This document shows positions 52,217-60,900 of a DNA stretch of 64,000 bases, one piece after another. The position numbers and the translations under genes were made by a program. The notes under the pieces are model-generated. The model searched no databases. It saw nothing but the letters and a program-made list of their open reading frames with translations, and was not told where the DNA came from. The stretch's first letter is position 1. Each line of letters starts with the position of its first letter. Location of the stretch: the NCBI RefSeq assembly GCF_047238185.1, contig NZ_JBDFMI010000001.1, positions 248,001-312,000 on the forward strand, given 5' to 3'. This stretch comes from Bacillus_AD sp047238185. Its GTDB lineage: Bacteria > Bacillota > Bacilli > Bacillales > DSM-1321.

Positions 52217-53338
52217 ATGAATAAGTCTATCATTATATCAAATGGGATTCTGATCGATCCGGAAAAAAATACGTCGATTGCAGGCGACATTGGAATTGAA
52301 AACGGAAAAATCGTCAAAGCAAGCACTCTAGCTGGAAGAAACCCAGACTATATAAACGCAGAAGGGAATTATATTGCACCCGGTTTTATAGATATGCATG
52401 TGCATATTTTTGAGAATTGGACAGAATTCGGTTTAAGTGCCGATACTATCGGTGTCAAACAAGGGGTAACGACGCTGGTCGATGCAGGCAGTGCCGGTTT
52501 TGCAGGGTATAGACAATTCCGGACGGAGGTGATAGATAAAAGCAAAACAGAAGTGTTATCTTTTCTTAATTTATCTAAAAAAGGACTTTGTGAAGGTTAC
52601 TCTGAATTGGCAAATATGGACGATTTGATGGATGTGGAAGAATGGCTGGATATCCTTTCGCGGGAAGCCAGCATTGTCGGGATTAAAGCGCGCATGAGCG
52701 GATCAGTCGTTAAAGAAAATGGAATCAAGCCGCTCTATCACGCCAGAAGGCTGGCTGATCAAACGGCAGTTCCGATTATGGTCCATATCGGCAATCCGCC
52801 ACCTGCCTTGAAAGAGATTTTGCCATGCCTTAAGAAGGGGGATATTGTAACGCACGCATTCCATGGAAAGCCGGGAGGAATTATGCAGGAGGATGGCACA
52901 ATGGCAGTTGAGGCAGAGAGTGCTCTTTCCAGAGGGGTCCATTTTGATTTGGGCCACGGAGAAGCAAGCTTCAGCTATCGGACAATGGAACGTTATCTTG
53001 AAAACTATCGAACTGCCTTTACGATCAGCACAGATTTGCATAAGCGAAATAGGGAGAAGCCTGTCGGAAGTTTAATGGACACCATGACCAAATTGCTGTC
53101 CTTTGGCTTTTCTGTGGAAGAGGTCGTTAGAAGGGTTACATTCCTTCCAGCAAAGGCATTGGGCCTTACTGAACAGGGGACAATGAAGGAAGGCACTTGT
53201 GCAGATTTGACTATTTTTTCAGTCAAAGAAAAAGAAGTATTCCTGCACGATGCGGAGGGAGCCAGCCGCAGGATGAATAAAATCATTGAGCCATTTATGA
53301 CAATCGTTAAGGGAGAGGAACTGATCATCCATGATTGA
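52217..53338 (+). CDS. Amidohydrolase/deacetylase (EF_0837 type)
   Basis: A 373-residue metallohydrolase. The metal site shows IAPGFIDMHVH, the probable carboxylated Lys in IVGIKARMSGS, His in PIMVHIGNPP and VTHAFHGKPGG, and the catalytic Asp in TISTDLHKRN. I recall the family as EF_0837/AHA_3915, always in this cassette. A deacetylase acting on an N-acetylated sugar acid is a reasonable inference. It overlaps the next gene by eight bases. Confidence 0.83.
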   Translation: MNKSIIISNGILIDPEKNTSIAGDIGIENGKIVKASTLAGRNPDYINAEGNYIAPGFIDMHVHIFENWTEFGLSADTIGVKQGVTTLVDAGSAGFAGYRQFRTEVIDKSKTEVLSFLNLSKKGLCEGYSELANMDDLMDVEEWLDILSREASIVGIKARMSGSVVKENGIKPLYHARRLADQTAVPIMVHIGNPPPALKEILPCLKKGDIVTHAFHGKPGGIMQEDGTMAVEAESALSRGVHFDLGHGEASFSYRTMERYLENYRTAFTISTDLHKRNREKPVGSLMDTMTKLLSFGFSVEEVVRRVTFLPAKALGLTEQGTMKEGTCADLTIFSVKEKEVFLHDAEGASRRMNKIIEPFMTIVKGEELIIHD

Positions 53339-53654
53339 AGAAGAACAGTTGATTGAAAGAAGTTCCGATCGCAGCAGATGCATGGAATTAATTCAATTTT
53401 CCAGGGATTTATTGCGCCATGAAGGCATTGGTATGACTGGCGCCCAATGGCTTTCACTTGTTTCTCATTTATCCGGCATGGTACACCGGTCTGTAGTCGG
53501 CAAACAACTTGAGCCATTAGACCGCAATTTATTTTCTGAAATATCAGATAAATCTTTGGCATATGCAAAAGAAGTTGTAAAGAAACTTCCGGATTTAACG
53601 GAAGATGAAATATATTTATTGTCGATCCATTTTGAATCGGCCTTGCATTCATAA
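53331..53654 (+). CDS. Small stand-alone PRD-domain protein (EF_0829 type)
   Basis: A 107-residue protein consisting of one PRD-like helical domain: FSRDLLRHEGIGMTGAQWLSLVSHLSGMVHRS, with a conserved His pair position, then DEIYLLSIHFESAL. No DNA-binding part. It could modulate the large PRD regulator or take part in phosphotransfer; neither is shown. Confidence 0.75.
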   Translation: MIEEEQLIERSSDRSRCMELIQFSRDLLRHEGIGMTGAQWLSLVSHLSGMVHRSVVGKQLEPLDRNLFSEISDKSLAYAKEVVKKLPDLTEDEIYLLSIHFESALHS

Positions 53655-53677
53655 AAGAATAGGAGAGGGGATATGAG

Positions 53678-54040
53678 ATGAATGAACCGGTTGTAGTAGT
53701 TATTGCGAGCCGTTTGGGCAATGGCCATAACGTAGCAAAGGGGGTAGAAGCAGCAGGGGGAAAAGCAGTTGTCGTGGCAGGTTTCGGCGCTGATATGAAA
53801 TTAGGCGATGCGATGCAAGCAGAGAATGCTGATTTTGGCATTTCTTTTTGCGGCAGCGGAGGAGCAGGGGCAATCACAGCCCAGTCGAAATATGGCTATC
53901 CTGCTGAATATGGCATGCGCTCCGTGGATGAAGGAGTGACGGCCATCCGCAACGGAAAGAAAGTGCTAGGTTTCGGTTTTATGGATGTCGAGGAATTGGG
54001 GAAACGGCTGACCGAAGAATATAAAAAATCAAAGGAGTAG
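53678..54040 (+). CDS. DUF2620 glycine-rich SFCGS protein (EF_0830 type)
   Basis: A 120-residue soluble protein: VVVIASRLGNGHNVAKGVEAAGG, then ADFGISFCGSGGAGAITAQSKYG. The CGSGGAG loop with its single Cys recalls the phospho-Cys loop of PTS IIB proteins. That comparison is my inference, not an established fact. It precedes DUF4312 by six bases. Confidence 0.78.
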   Translation: MNEPVVVVIASRLGNGHNVAKGVEAAGGKAVVVAGFGADMKLGDAMQAENADFGISFCGSGGAGAITAQSKYGYPAEYGMRSVDEGVTAIRNGKKVLGFGFMDVEELGKRLTEEYKKSKE

Positions 54041-54046
54041 TGCCCA

Positions 54047-54391
54047 ATGGAAAAACAGACAACCGTCATAACCGTTTCAGCTGCGGGCCATACAAAGGAG
54101 CAGGCCTTCTCGGCGGCACTCGGGCAAATACAAAGAAATGTATTGAAGGAGCAGGATGATATGGTGATCCGTATCGAGCCTCTTGATGTACGAGTGGTGG
54201 AGGCTATTGAAGAGACTTATACAGAGCGCTTTCTACTGCTTCTTTTCCCAAGGAAAAGAAGCAAGTACAAAGTGACATTGGAAGTCAAAGTAGAATTAGT
54301 GCTGCTTGAAGTAAATAAAGTTGCCTTCGAAGCAAGAAAGCAAGAGAATTTCAGTAATCTCAAAATGAAAGTAAATCGTGTACAAAGGTGA
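54047..54391 (+). CDS. DUF4312 protein (EF_0831 type)
   Basis: A 114-residue soluble alpha/beta protein starting TTVITVSAAGHTKEQAFSAAL and ending with basic stretches (LFPRKRSKYKVTLEVKVELVLLEV). Found only with its DUF neighbours. Function unknown; a cytosolic component of the transporter is inferred. Its TGA overlaps the next ATG (TGATG). Confidence 0.75.
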   Translation: MEKQTTVITVSAAGHTKEQAFSAALGQIQRNVLKEQDDMVIRIEPLDVRVVEAIEETYTERFLLLLFPRKRSKYKVTLEVKVELVLLEVNKVAFEARKQENFSNLKMKVNRVQR

Positions 54392-55188
54392 TGGTGAATG
54401 CGATGGAATTTATGCAAATACTCATGAAATCACTCGTGATTGGCGGGCTGGTCGGTATGAGCGTGGGAATCGGGGCTGCACGTATGTTTCATGCCCCGAA
54501 AGTTCAGGGGATGGGAGCGTTCCGGACTTTGGGGGAATTGAATGCCTGTGCAGGGGATGCTGTCTCCCATTTTTCTTTCGGGCTCGGCTTCTTCTTCAAT
54601 GCTTGGGCTTCAGCTGTCGGAGCGGGGGCATTTACTCAGGATGTGGACCATCGTGTCATTCCAAACTGGGCGGCTGCTGTGCTGCTGCGAAAGGGAAGAA
54701 AGCCGCAGGACACGCTGCATAATCCAAAGAAGATGGGGATAGCAGGCGCCATTATCGGCATACTTGTCGTATGCTTCTTGAACTTGACGGCATCTGCGAT
54801 TCCGGCTTCTTTGCAAGTAATCGCTGTGAAGGTTCTTGTGCCAGCGGCTAACTTATTGATAAATCCTGTCATGCCTGTAATTTTCTGGCTGGCAGCATTG
54901 GATGCTGGAAAACGGTCCGGCATGTGGGGGACCATTTTAGGCGGGCTCGCCCATTTGATCATGGGAAATGCTGTGCCGGGGTTGGTGCTTGGCATCCTTG
55001 TTGGCCGGGGAGTAGATGAGGGAGGATGGAACAGAATCACAAAGACATTGCTGGCTGCCATTATCCTTTTGTTTGCGTGCAGTGCCTTCTTTAGAGGGTT
55101 TGATATCAGTTTGTTGGCTAGTTTCAAGCTGGAGGCCCCTGGGTGGCTGAAAGATTTCCATCAATTATTGGGATTAGAGGTGAAGTAA
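54391..55188 (+). CDS. DUF4311 membrane protein (EF_0832 type)
   Basis: A 265-residue membrane protein with seven to eight segments. It is rich in Gly: LVIGGLVGMSVGIGAARMFHAP, GDAVSHFSFGLGFFFNAWAS, and ILGGLAHLIMGNAVPGLVLGILVGRGVDEGG. Presumably one of two permease subunits with DUF4310. The start is one of several close ATG codons; 54391 is coupled to the upstream stop. Confidence 0.75.
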   Translation: MVNAMEFMQILMKSLVIGGLVGMSVGIGAARMFHAPKVQGMGAFRTLGELNACAGDAVSHFSFGLGFFFNAWASAVGAGAFTQDVDHRVIPNWAAAVLLRKGRKPQDTLHNPKKMGIAGAIIGILVVCFLNLTASAIPASLQVIAVKVLVPAANLLINPVMPVIFWLAALDAGKRSGMWGTILGGLAHLIMGNAVPGLVLGILVGRGVDEGGWNRITKTLLAAIILLFACSAFFRGFDISLLASFKLEAPGWLKDFHQLLGLEVK

Positions 55189-55848
55189 ATGCAGGAGACG
55201 AATGAAAGGCTGTATAAGAATTTTTGGTATGCGGACTGGTCTTTTCCTTTGATTGCAGCTATGCTTTCTGCCGGTGTTTTTGCAGGAACGCATATGTATT
55301 ATGTCTATCAGATTGGTGCGTTTAATGATGTAGCGATTGTAGCGATGCTGAAAGCCGGCATTGAGGGAGGAGGATATGGAGCCGCAGCTGCATTTGGCGC
55401 CAGTTTCCTGTTTGCACGAGTGCTCGAAGGAAGTCTGGTCGGCATTTTGGACATTGGCGGTTCTATACAGACTGGCATCGGAATTGGCGTTCCGGCATTG
55501 TTATTATCATTTGGGATCACCTCGCCTATTGAAAATTTTGCTTTAGCCTTGCTTACCGGAGCTGTTCTCGGTTTGATCGTCGGATATGCGATTATTATGA
55601 TTCGTAAAGTAACCGTTGGAAAGTCGAATTCCACATATGGTGCAGATATTATGATGGGTGCAGGAAACCAAACTGGACGTTTTTTGGGTCCGTTGATTGT
55701 ACTATCGGCCTGCTCGGCCTCCATTCCGATTGGGCTTGGGTCTGTTATTGGTGCAGCAATTTTTTATGTATGGAAAAAGCCGGTGGCCGGCGGGGCTATT
55801 CTAGGCGCTATGATCATGGGTGCTATTTTTCCGCTGCCGCTTGAGTAA
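55189..55848 (+). CDS. DUF4310 membrane protein (EF_0833 type)
   Basis: A 219-residue protein with about six membrane segments: AAMLSAGVFAGTHMYYVYQIG, GGYGAAAAFGASFLFARVLEGSLVGI, and NQTGRFLGPLIVLSACSASIPIG. The ATG abuts the DUF4311 stop (TAAATG), so the two are made together. The Gly-rich hydrophobic style resembles the IIC/IID subunits of mannose-type PTS, but I see no clear homology. Confidence 0.75.
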   Translation: MQETNERLYKNFWYADWSFPLIAAMLSAGVFAGTHMYYVYQIGAFNDVAIVAMLKAGIEGGGYGAAAAFGASFLFARVLEGSLVGILDIGGSIQTGIGIGVPALLLSFGITSPIENFALALLTGAVLGLIVGYAIIMIRKVTVGKSNSTYGADIMMGAGNQTGRFLGPLIVLSACSASIPIGLGSVIGAAIFYVWKKPVAGGAILGAMIMGAIFPLPLE

Positions 55849-55861
55849 GGAGTGGGTGTAT

Positions 55862-56983
55862 ATGGGTATTTTCAAGGAAATGGGTTTGCGGCAAGTAATA
55901 AATGCAAGTGGAAAAATGACTGCGCTTGGTGCGACTGCAGTCAATGACGTTATCGCTGAAGCATTGAAGAATGGGGCACAGGAATATGTCATTATGGATG
56001 AACTGATGGTGAAAGCAGGAGAAGATATCGCCGGACATACAGGTGCCGAGGATGGCTGCCCTACAGGAGGGGCAGCGGCAGGCATAGCCATATCAGTTGC
56101 TGCTGTCATAGCAGGCGAAGATCTATCCTTAATAGAACGATTGCCAGCCAGTGAAGGTTTGAAAAATGAAATCATCATTCAAAAGGGGCATCTTATCCAT
56201 TTTGGCGGCAATATCGGCCAAATGATTACGCTCGGGGGAGGAATGGTTAAAGAAGTGGGCTGTGCGAATGAAGTTCTTCTGGAGCATATAGAGGGAGCAA
56301 TCAATGAACGGACGGCTGCCCTTTTTTATGTGAAATCCCATCATGCAATCCAAAAGGGGATGGTTGCGGTGGAGAAAATGCTTGAAATTGCTGAAAGGCA
56401 CCAGCTTCCTCTAATCGTCGATGGCGCAGCGGAAAGCGATTTTCGCCAGTTCACTGAAATGGGGGTGCCAATAGCCATATACAGCGGAGGCAAAGCGTTA
56501 GGCGGGCCTACTTGCGGATTTATCAGTGGCGATTCCCGATATATGGAAGCCTGCCGCAAGCAATATAAGGGAATAGGCAGAGCGATGAAAGTCGGCAAGG
56601 AAGATATAGCCGCTTTGCTTATGGCATTGGACCATTATGATGAACAAGGCATGCCAGAAGATGAGCAAAAAAAGAAGATGGAGAGCCTTTGTATGAAGCT
56701 GGAAAATGTACCGGGCATTGCGGCGAGGCTTATCCAGGATGAAGCCGGCAGGCCAATATACCGTGCGGAATTAACGATTGAAGCTGATACAGCAGGCATA
56801 TCGGCCAAAGAAATAGCCAAGAAACTTGAAGCGGGCAATCCAGCAATCTTTTTACGCAACTATTACGCAAATGTGGGCAGAATGCAAGTGGATCCCCGTC
56901 CGCTCTTGCCTGGCCAGGAATATCAAATTGTGGAACGCATTATAGAAATTGTAGGGACTGGTGAAAAAAATGGCAGAAGTTAA
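55862..56983 (+). CDS. dgaE: SelA-like PLP lyase (DgaE type)
   Basis: A 373-residue fold-type I PLP enzyme. MGLRQVINASGKMTALGATAV opens the SelA/DgaE family; the Schiff-base Lys is in YSGGKALGGPTCGF (about 211). Salmonella DgaE removes ammonia from D-glucosaminate-6-phosphate to give KDGP. The ATG at 55862 has AAGGAG upstream; the frame opens 14 codons earlier inside the previous gene. Substrate by analogy only. Confidence 0.8.
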   Translation: MGIFKEMGLRQVINASGKMTALGATAVNDVIAEALKNGAQEYVIMDELMVKAGEDIAGHTGAEDGCPTGGAAAGIAISVAAVIAGEDLSLIERLPASEGLKNEIIIQKGHLIHFGGNIGQMITLGGGMVKEVGCANEVLLEHIEGAINERTAALFYVKSHHAIQKGMVAVEKMLEIAERHQLPLIVDGAAESDFRQFTEMGVPIAIYSGGKALGGPTCGFISGDSRYMEACRKQYKGIGRAMKVGKEDIAALLMALDHYDEQGMPEDEQKKKMESLCMKLENVPGIAARLIQDEAGRPIYRAELTIEADTAGISAKEIAKKLEAGNPAIFLRNYYANVGRMQVDPRPLLPGQEYQIVERIIEIVGTGEKNGRS

Positions 56984-57677
56984 ATTCAATGTACTGGCAA
57001 AAGACGTCGATAATGCTTTGGAATTGTTTGAAGCCGCAGGGAATCGTGTGTTAATTGGCATCATGGTAAAAGAATTCCCGACGGAAGCAGAAGCAATCAA
57101 CTCTGTTAGGCATTATCAGAAGCATCAAATACCTGTATCAGTTGGATTAGGTGCAGGCGACCCGGCGGTCTGGAAATCGGTGGCAGAAGTCTCTGCACAA
57201 ACGGAACCAAACCATATTAATCAAATTTTCCCCGCGGCCGGATACACACTGGGCCGTATGGCGGGCAAACGGAAAACGATAGTCAATGCACTGATCGAAC
57301 CGTCCGGTATACCGGGGAAGGTCTATATCTCTACAGGTCCGGACAGCAAAAAGTACAGGGAACCGGTAACCTGCGACTGCGCAGCTTCCATGCTTTCGGA
57401 AATTGGGGTGCATTCAGTAAAATTCTATCCGATTGAAGGAGAAGCAAGATTGGATGAAGTGTCATCCATGGCAAAAGCGGCCGTTACTGCCGGCATAACC
57501 ATATTTGAACCGACAGGGGGAATTACGGTTGAGAATGTATATGCAATCGTTCAGGCTTGCATCGATTCAGGCGTGAAAGTAGTCATCCCACATTTATATA
57601 CTTCTTTGATTGATCCAGAAACAGGTAGGACAGAGGTTTCTAAAATGAAAGAGCTTTTAGCCATGCAGTGGCAATAG
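56970..57677 (+). CDS. dgaF: 2-dehydro-3-deoxy-6-phosphogluconate-type aldolase (DgaF type)
   Basis: A 235-residue TIM-barrel protein of the EF_0839/DgaF family: VGLGAGDPAVWKSVAEVSA, then HINQIFPAAGYTLGRMAG, VHSVKFYPIEGEARLDEV with the expected Schiff-base Lys, and FEPTGGITVENV. It should split KDGP to pyruvate and glyceraldehyde-3-phosphate. It overlaps dgaE by 14 bases. Last gene of the cassette. Confidence 0.82.
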   Translation: MAEVKFNVLAKDVDNALELFEAAGNRVLIGIMVKEFPTEAEAINSVRHYQKHQIPVSVGLGAGDPAVWKSVAEVSAQTEPNHINQIFPAAGYTLGRMAGKRKTIVNALIEPSGIPGKVYISTGPDSKKYREPVTCDCAASMLSEIGVHSVKFYPIEGEARLDEVSSMAKAAVTAGITIFEPTGGITVENVYAIVQACIDSGVKVVIPHLYTSLIDPETGRTEVSKMKELLAMQWQ

Positions 57678-57694
57678 AGCTGTTGCTAATATAG

Positions 57695-57730
57695 AAAAGA
57701 CATTCTTCTATTAAGAGAATGTCTTTTTTA
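57695..57730 (+). terminator. Cassette terminator
   Basis: AAAAGACATTCT pairs with AGAATGTCTTTT (one bulged pair region), followed by a T-run. Confidence 0.85.
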
Positions 57731-57941
57731 TTTTTTCAATAAAGATTCGAACCTCTTACTGCTCTGTTTAATATCATATAGAATATTGGTTTTTTCAATA
57801 GTTTAATACTCTTCAAACGAAAATTCGGCTTTATATAGATTGTTAGATATCTTCGTATGAAGGTGAAAGGGTTCATTTATAAATAAATGATGCAGGTGAA
57901 TTCATGTCGACTACATTAAACGGATTCAGGAGGGCTTTCGA

Positions 57942-60900
57942 ATGGGGAAATGCCGTAAATGTAATCAAGTAAATTGTGTTTGTTTTCCATATAGTGATTG
58001 TGGCGGAACTCAACCAGTCTTTATTCCAGGTCCTCCTGGGGCTACAGGTTCGACGGGAGTGACAGGAGCGCAGGGAAGCACCGGTGCAATCGGAGTGACA
58101 GGGCCCCAGGGAGCAACAGGTTCAACTGGAGCAACAGGAGTACAGGGAATCACCGGACCGACAGGAGTGACGGGAGCCCAAGGAGAACCGGGTCCAACCG
58201 GAGCAACAGGGACGGGATTATCTGACTCAGTGCCATTTGATCCAGCCATGGCGCCATCTTATGAAGAGGGACAGCTCGTACTGTTTGAGGGAGAATTTTA
58301 TTTTGCAAATGTTTCAGATCCGGCCGGCTTGCCTTCTGATTCCCCAGATTATTCTCTTTTGGCTGTAACAGCCGTGACAGGCCCGACTGGAACCACAGGC
58401 CCAATCGGGGTAACGGGAGCACAAGGAATAACAGGCCCAATCGGGGTAACGGGAGCACAAGGAATAACAGGCCCAACTGGATTAACGGGAATTCAAGGAG
58501 CAACCGGCCCGACAGGAGTGACGGGAGCCCAAGGAGAACCGGGTCCAACCGGTGTAACAGGAACCCAGGGAATAACGGGTCCAACCGGTGTAATGGGTGC
58601 TCAGGGAGAAGTCGGTCCAACTGGATTAACGGGAATTCAAGGAGCAACCGGACCGACAGGAGTGACAGGAGCTCAAGGGGAACCGGGTCCAACCGGTGTA
58701 ACGGGAGCCCAAGGGGAACCTGGCCCAATCGGTGTAACAGGAACCCAGGGAATAACGGGTCCAACTGGAGTAACGGGAGATCAAGGAGAAACCGGCCCGA
58801 CAGGAGTGACAGGAGCTCAAGGGGAACCGGGTCCAACCGGAGTGACGGGAGCCCAAGGAGAAATCGGTCCAACAGGCGTAACAGGAACTCAAGGAGAAAC
58901 CGGACCAACAGGAGTGACAGGAGCTCAAGGAGAAATCGGTCCAACTGGAGTAACGGGAGCTCAAGGGGAACCTGGCCCAACCGGTGTAACAGGAACCCAG
59001 GGAATAACGGGTCCAACTGGAGTAACGGGAGCACAAGGAATAACAGGTCCAACAGGCGTAACAGGAACTCAAGGAGAAACCGGACCAACAGGAGTGACAG
59101 GAGCTCAAGGTGAAATCGGTCCAACGGGAGTAACGGGAGCTCAAGGGGAACCTGGCCCAACCGGTGTAACAGGAACCCAGGGAATAACGGGTCCAACTGG
59201 AGTAACGGGAGCTCAAGGGGAACCTGGCCCAACCGGGGTAACGGGAGCACAAGGAATAACGGGTCCAACCGGAGTGACAGGAAACCAAGGAGCAACCGGA
59301 CCGACAGGAGTAACGGGAACCCAAGGTGAAATCGGTCCAACAGGCGTAACAGGAACTCAAGGAGAAACCGGACCAACGGGAGTGACTGGAGCTCAAGGGG
59401 AACCGGGTCCAACCGGTGTAACGGGAGCTCAAGGAGTAACGGGTCCAACTGGAGTAACGGGAGCACAAGGGGAAACCGGCCCGACAGGAGTGACAGGAGC
59501 TCAAGGGGAACCGGGTCCAACCGGTGTAACGGGAGCCCAAGGAGAACCGGGTCCTACTGGTGTAACAGGATTGCAAGGAAATACGGGCCCAACCGGAGTG
59601 ACAGGAGCTCAAGGAATAACGGGTCCAACTGGAGTAACGGGAGATCAAGGAGAAACCGGACCGACAGGAGTGACGGGAGTTCAAGGGGAAGTCGGTCCAA
59701 CTGGTGTAACGGGTGCTCAGGGAGAAGTCGGTCCAACGGGATTAACAGGTTCTCAAGGAGAAACCGGACCGACAGGAGTAACGGGATCTCAAGGAGAACC
59801 GGGTCCTACTGGTGTAACAGGATTGCAAGGAAATACGGGCCCAACCGGAGTGACAGGAACTCAAGGAGAAACCGGACCGACAGGAGTGACGGGAGCCCAA
59901 GGGGGAATCGGCCCAACTGGTGTAACAGGAACTCAAGGGGAAATCGGTCCAACCGGTGTAACAGGAGCCCAAGGAATAACGGGTCCAACGGGTGTAACGG
60001 GTTCGCAGGGAGCAACGGGTCCAACCGGTGTAACAGGAACCCAGGGAATAACGGGTCCAACCGGCGTAACAGGAGTTCAAGGAATAACAGGCCCAACGGG
60101 TGTTACGGGTTCGCAGGGAGCAACGGGCCCAACTGGAGTAACGGGAGCTCAAGGAGCAACCGGACCGACAGGAGTGACAGGAGCTCAAGGGATTACGGGT
60201 CCAACCGGCGTAACGGGTTCACAGGGAGTAACAGGCCCAACTGGCGTAACGGGAGATCAAGGAGAAACCGGCCCAACCGGAGTGACAGGAGCCCAAGGGG
60301 AAACCGGACTAACCGGAGTGACAGGAGCACAAGGGGAAACCGGCCCAACCGGAGTGACAGGAGCCCAAGGGGAAACCGGCCCAACCGGAGTGACAGGAGC
60401 CCAAGGGGAAACCGGTCCAACCGGTGTAACGGGAGCCCAAGGAATAACGGGCCCAACGGGTGTAACGGGTTCGCAGGGAGCAACGGGTCCAACTGGCGTA
60501 ACAGGAACCCAAGGAGCAACAGGTCCAACAGGAACCCAAGGAACAACGGGTCCAACTGGTGTAACGGGAGCCCAAGGAATAACGGGACCAAATGGGGTAA
60601 CAGGAGTCCAAGGAGATACCGGCCCGACAGGAGTGACTGGTTCCCAAGGGATTACGGGTCCAACCGGCGTAACGGGTTCACAGGGAGTAACAGGCCCAAC
60701 GGGCGTAACGGGTTCGCAGGGAGCAACAGGTCCAACCGGTGTAACAGGAACCCAAGGAGCAACAGGTTCAACCGGTGTAACAGGAACCCAAGGAGCAACA
60801 GGTCCAACAGGAGTGACAGGAGCTCAAGGAATAACGGGCCCAACCGGTGTAACCGGAGCCCAAGGGATTACTGGTCCAACGGGTGTCACGGGTTCGCAGG

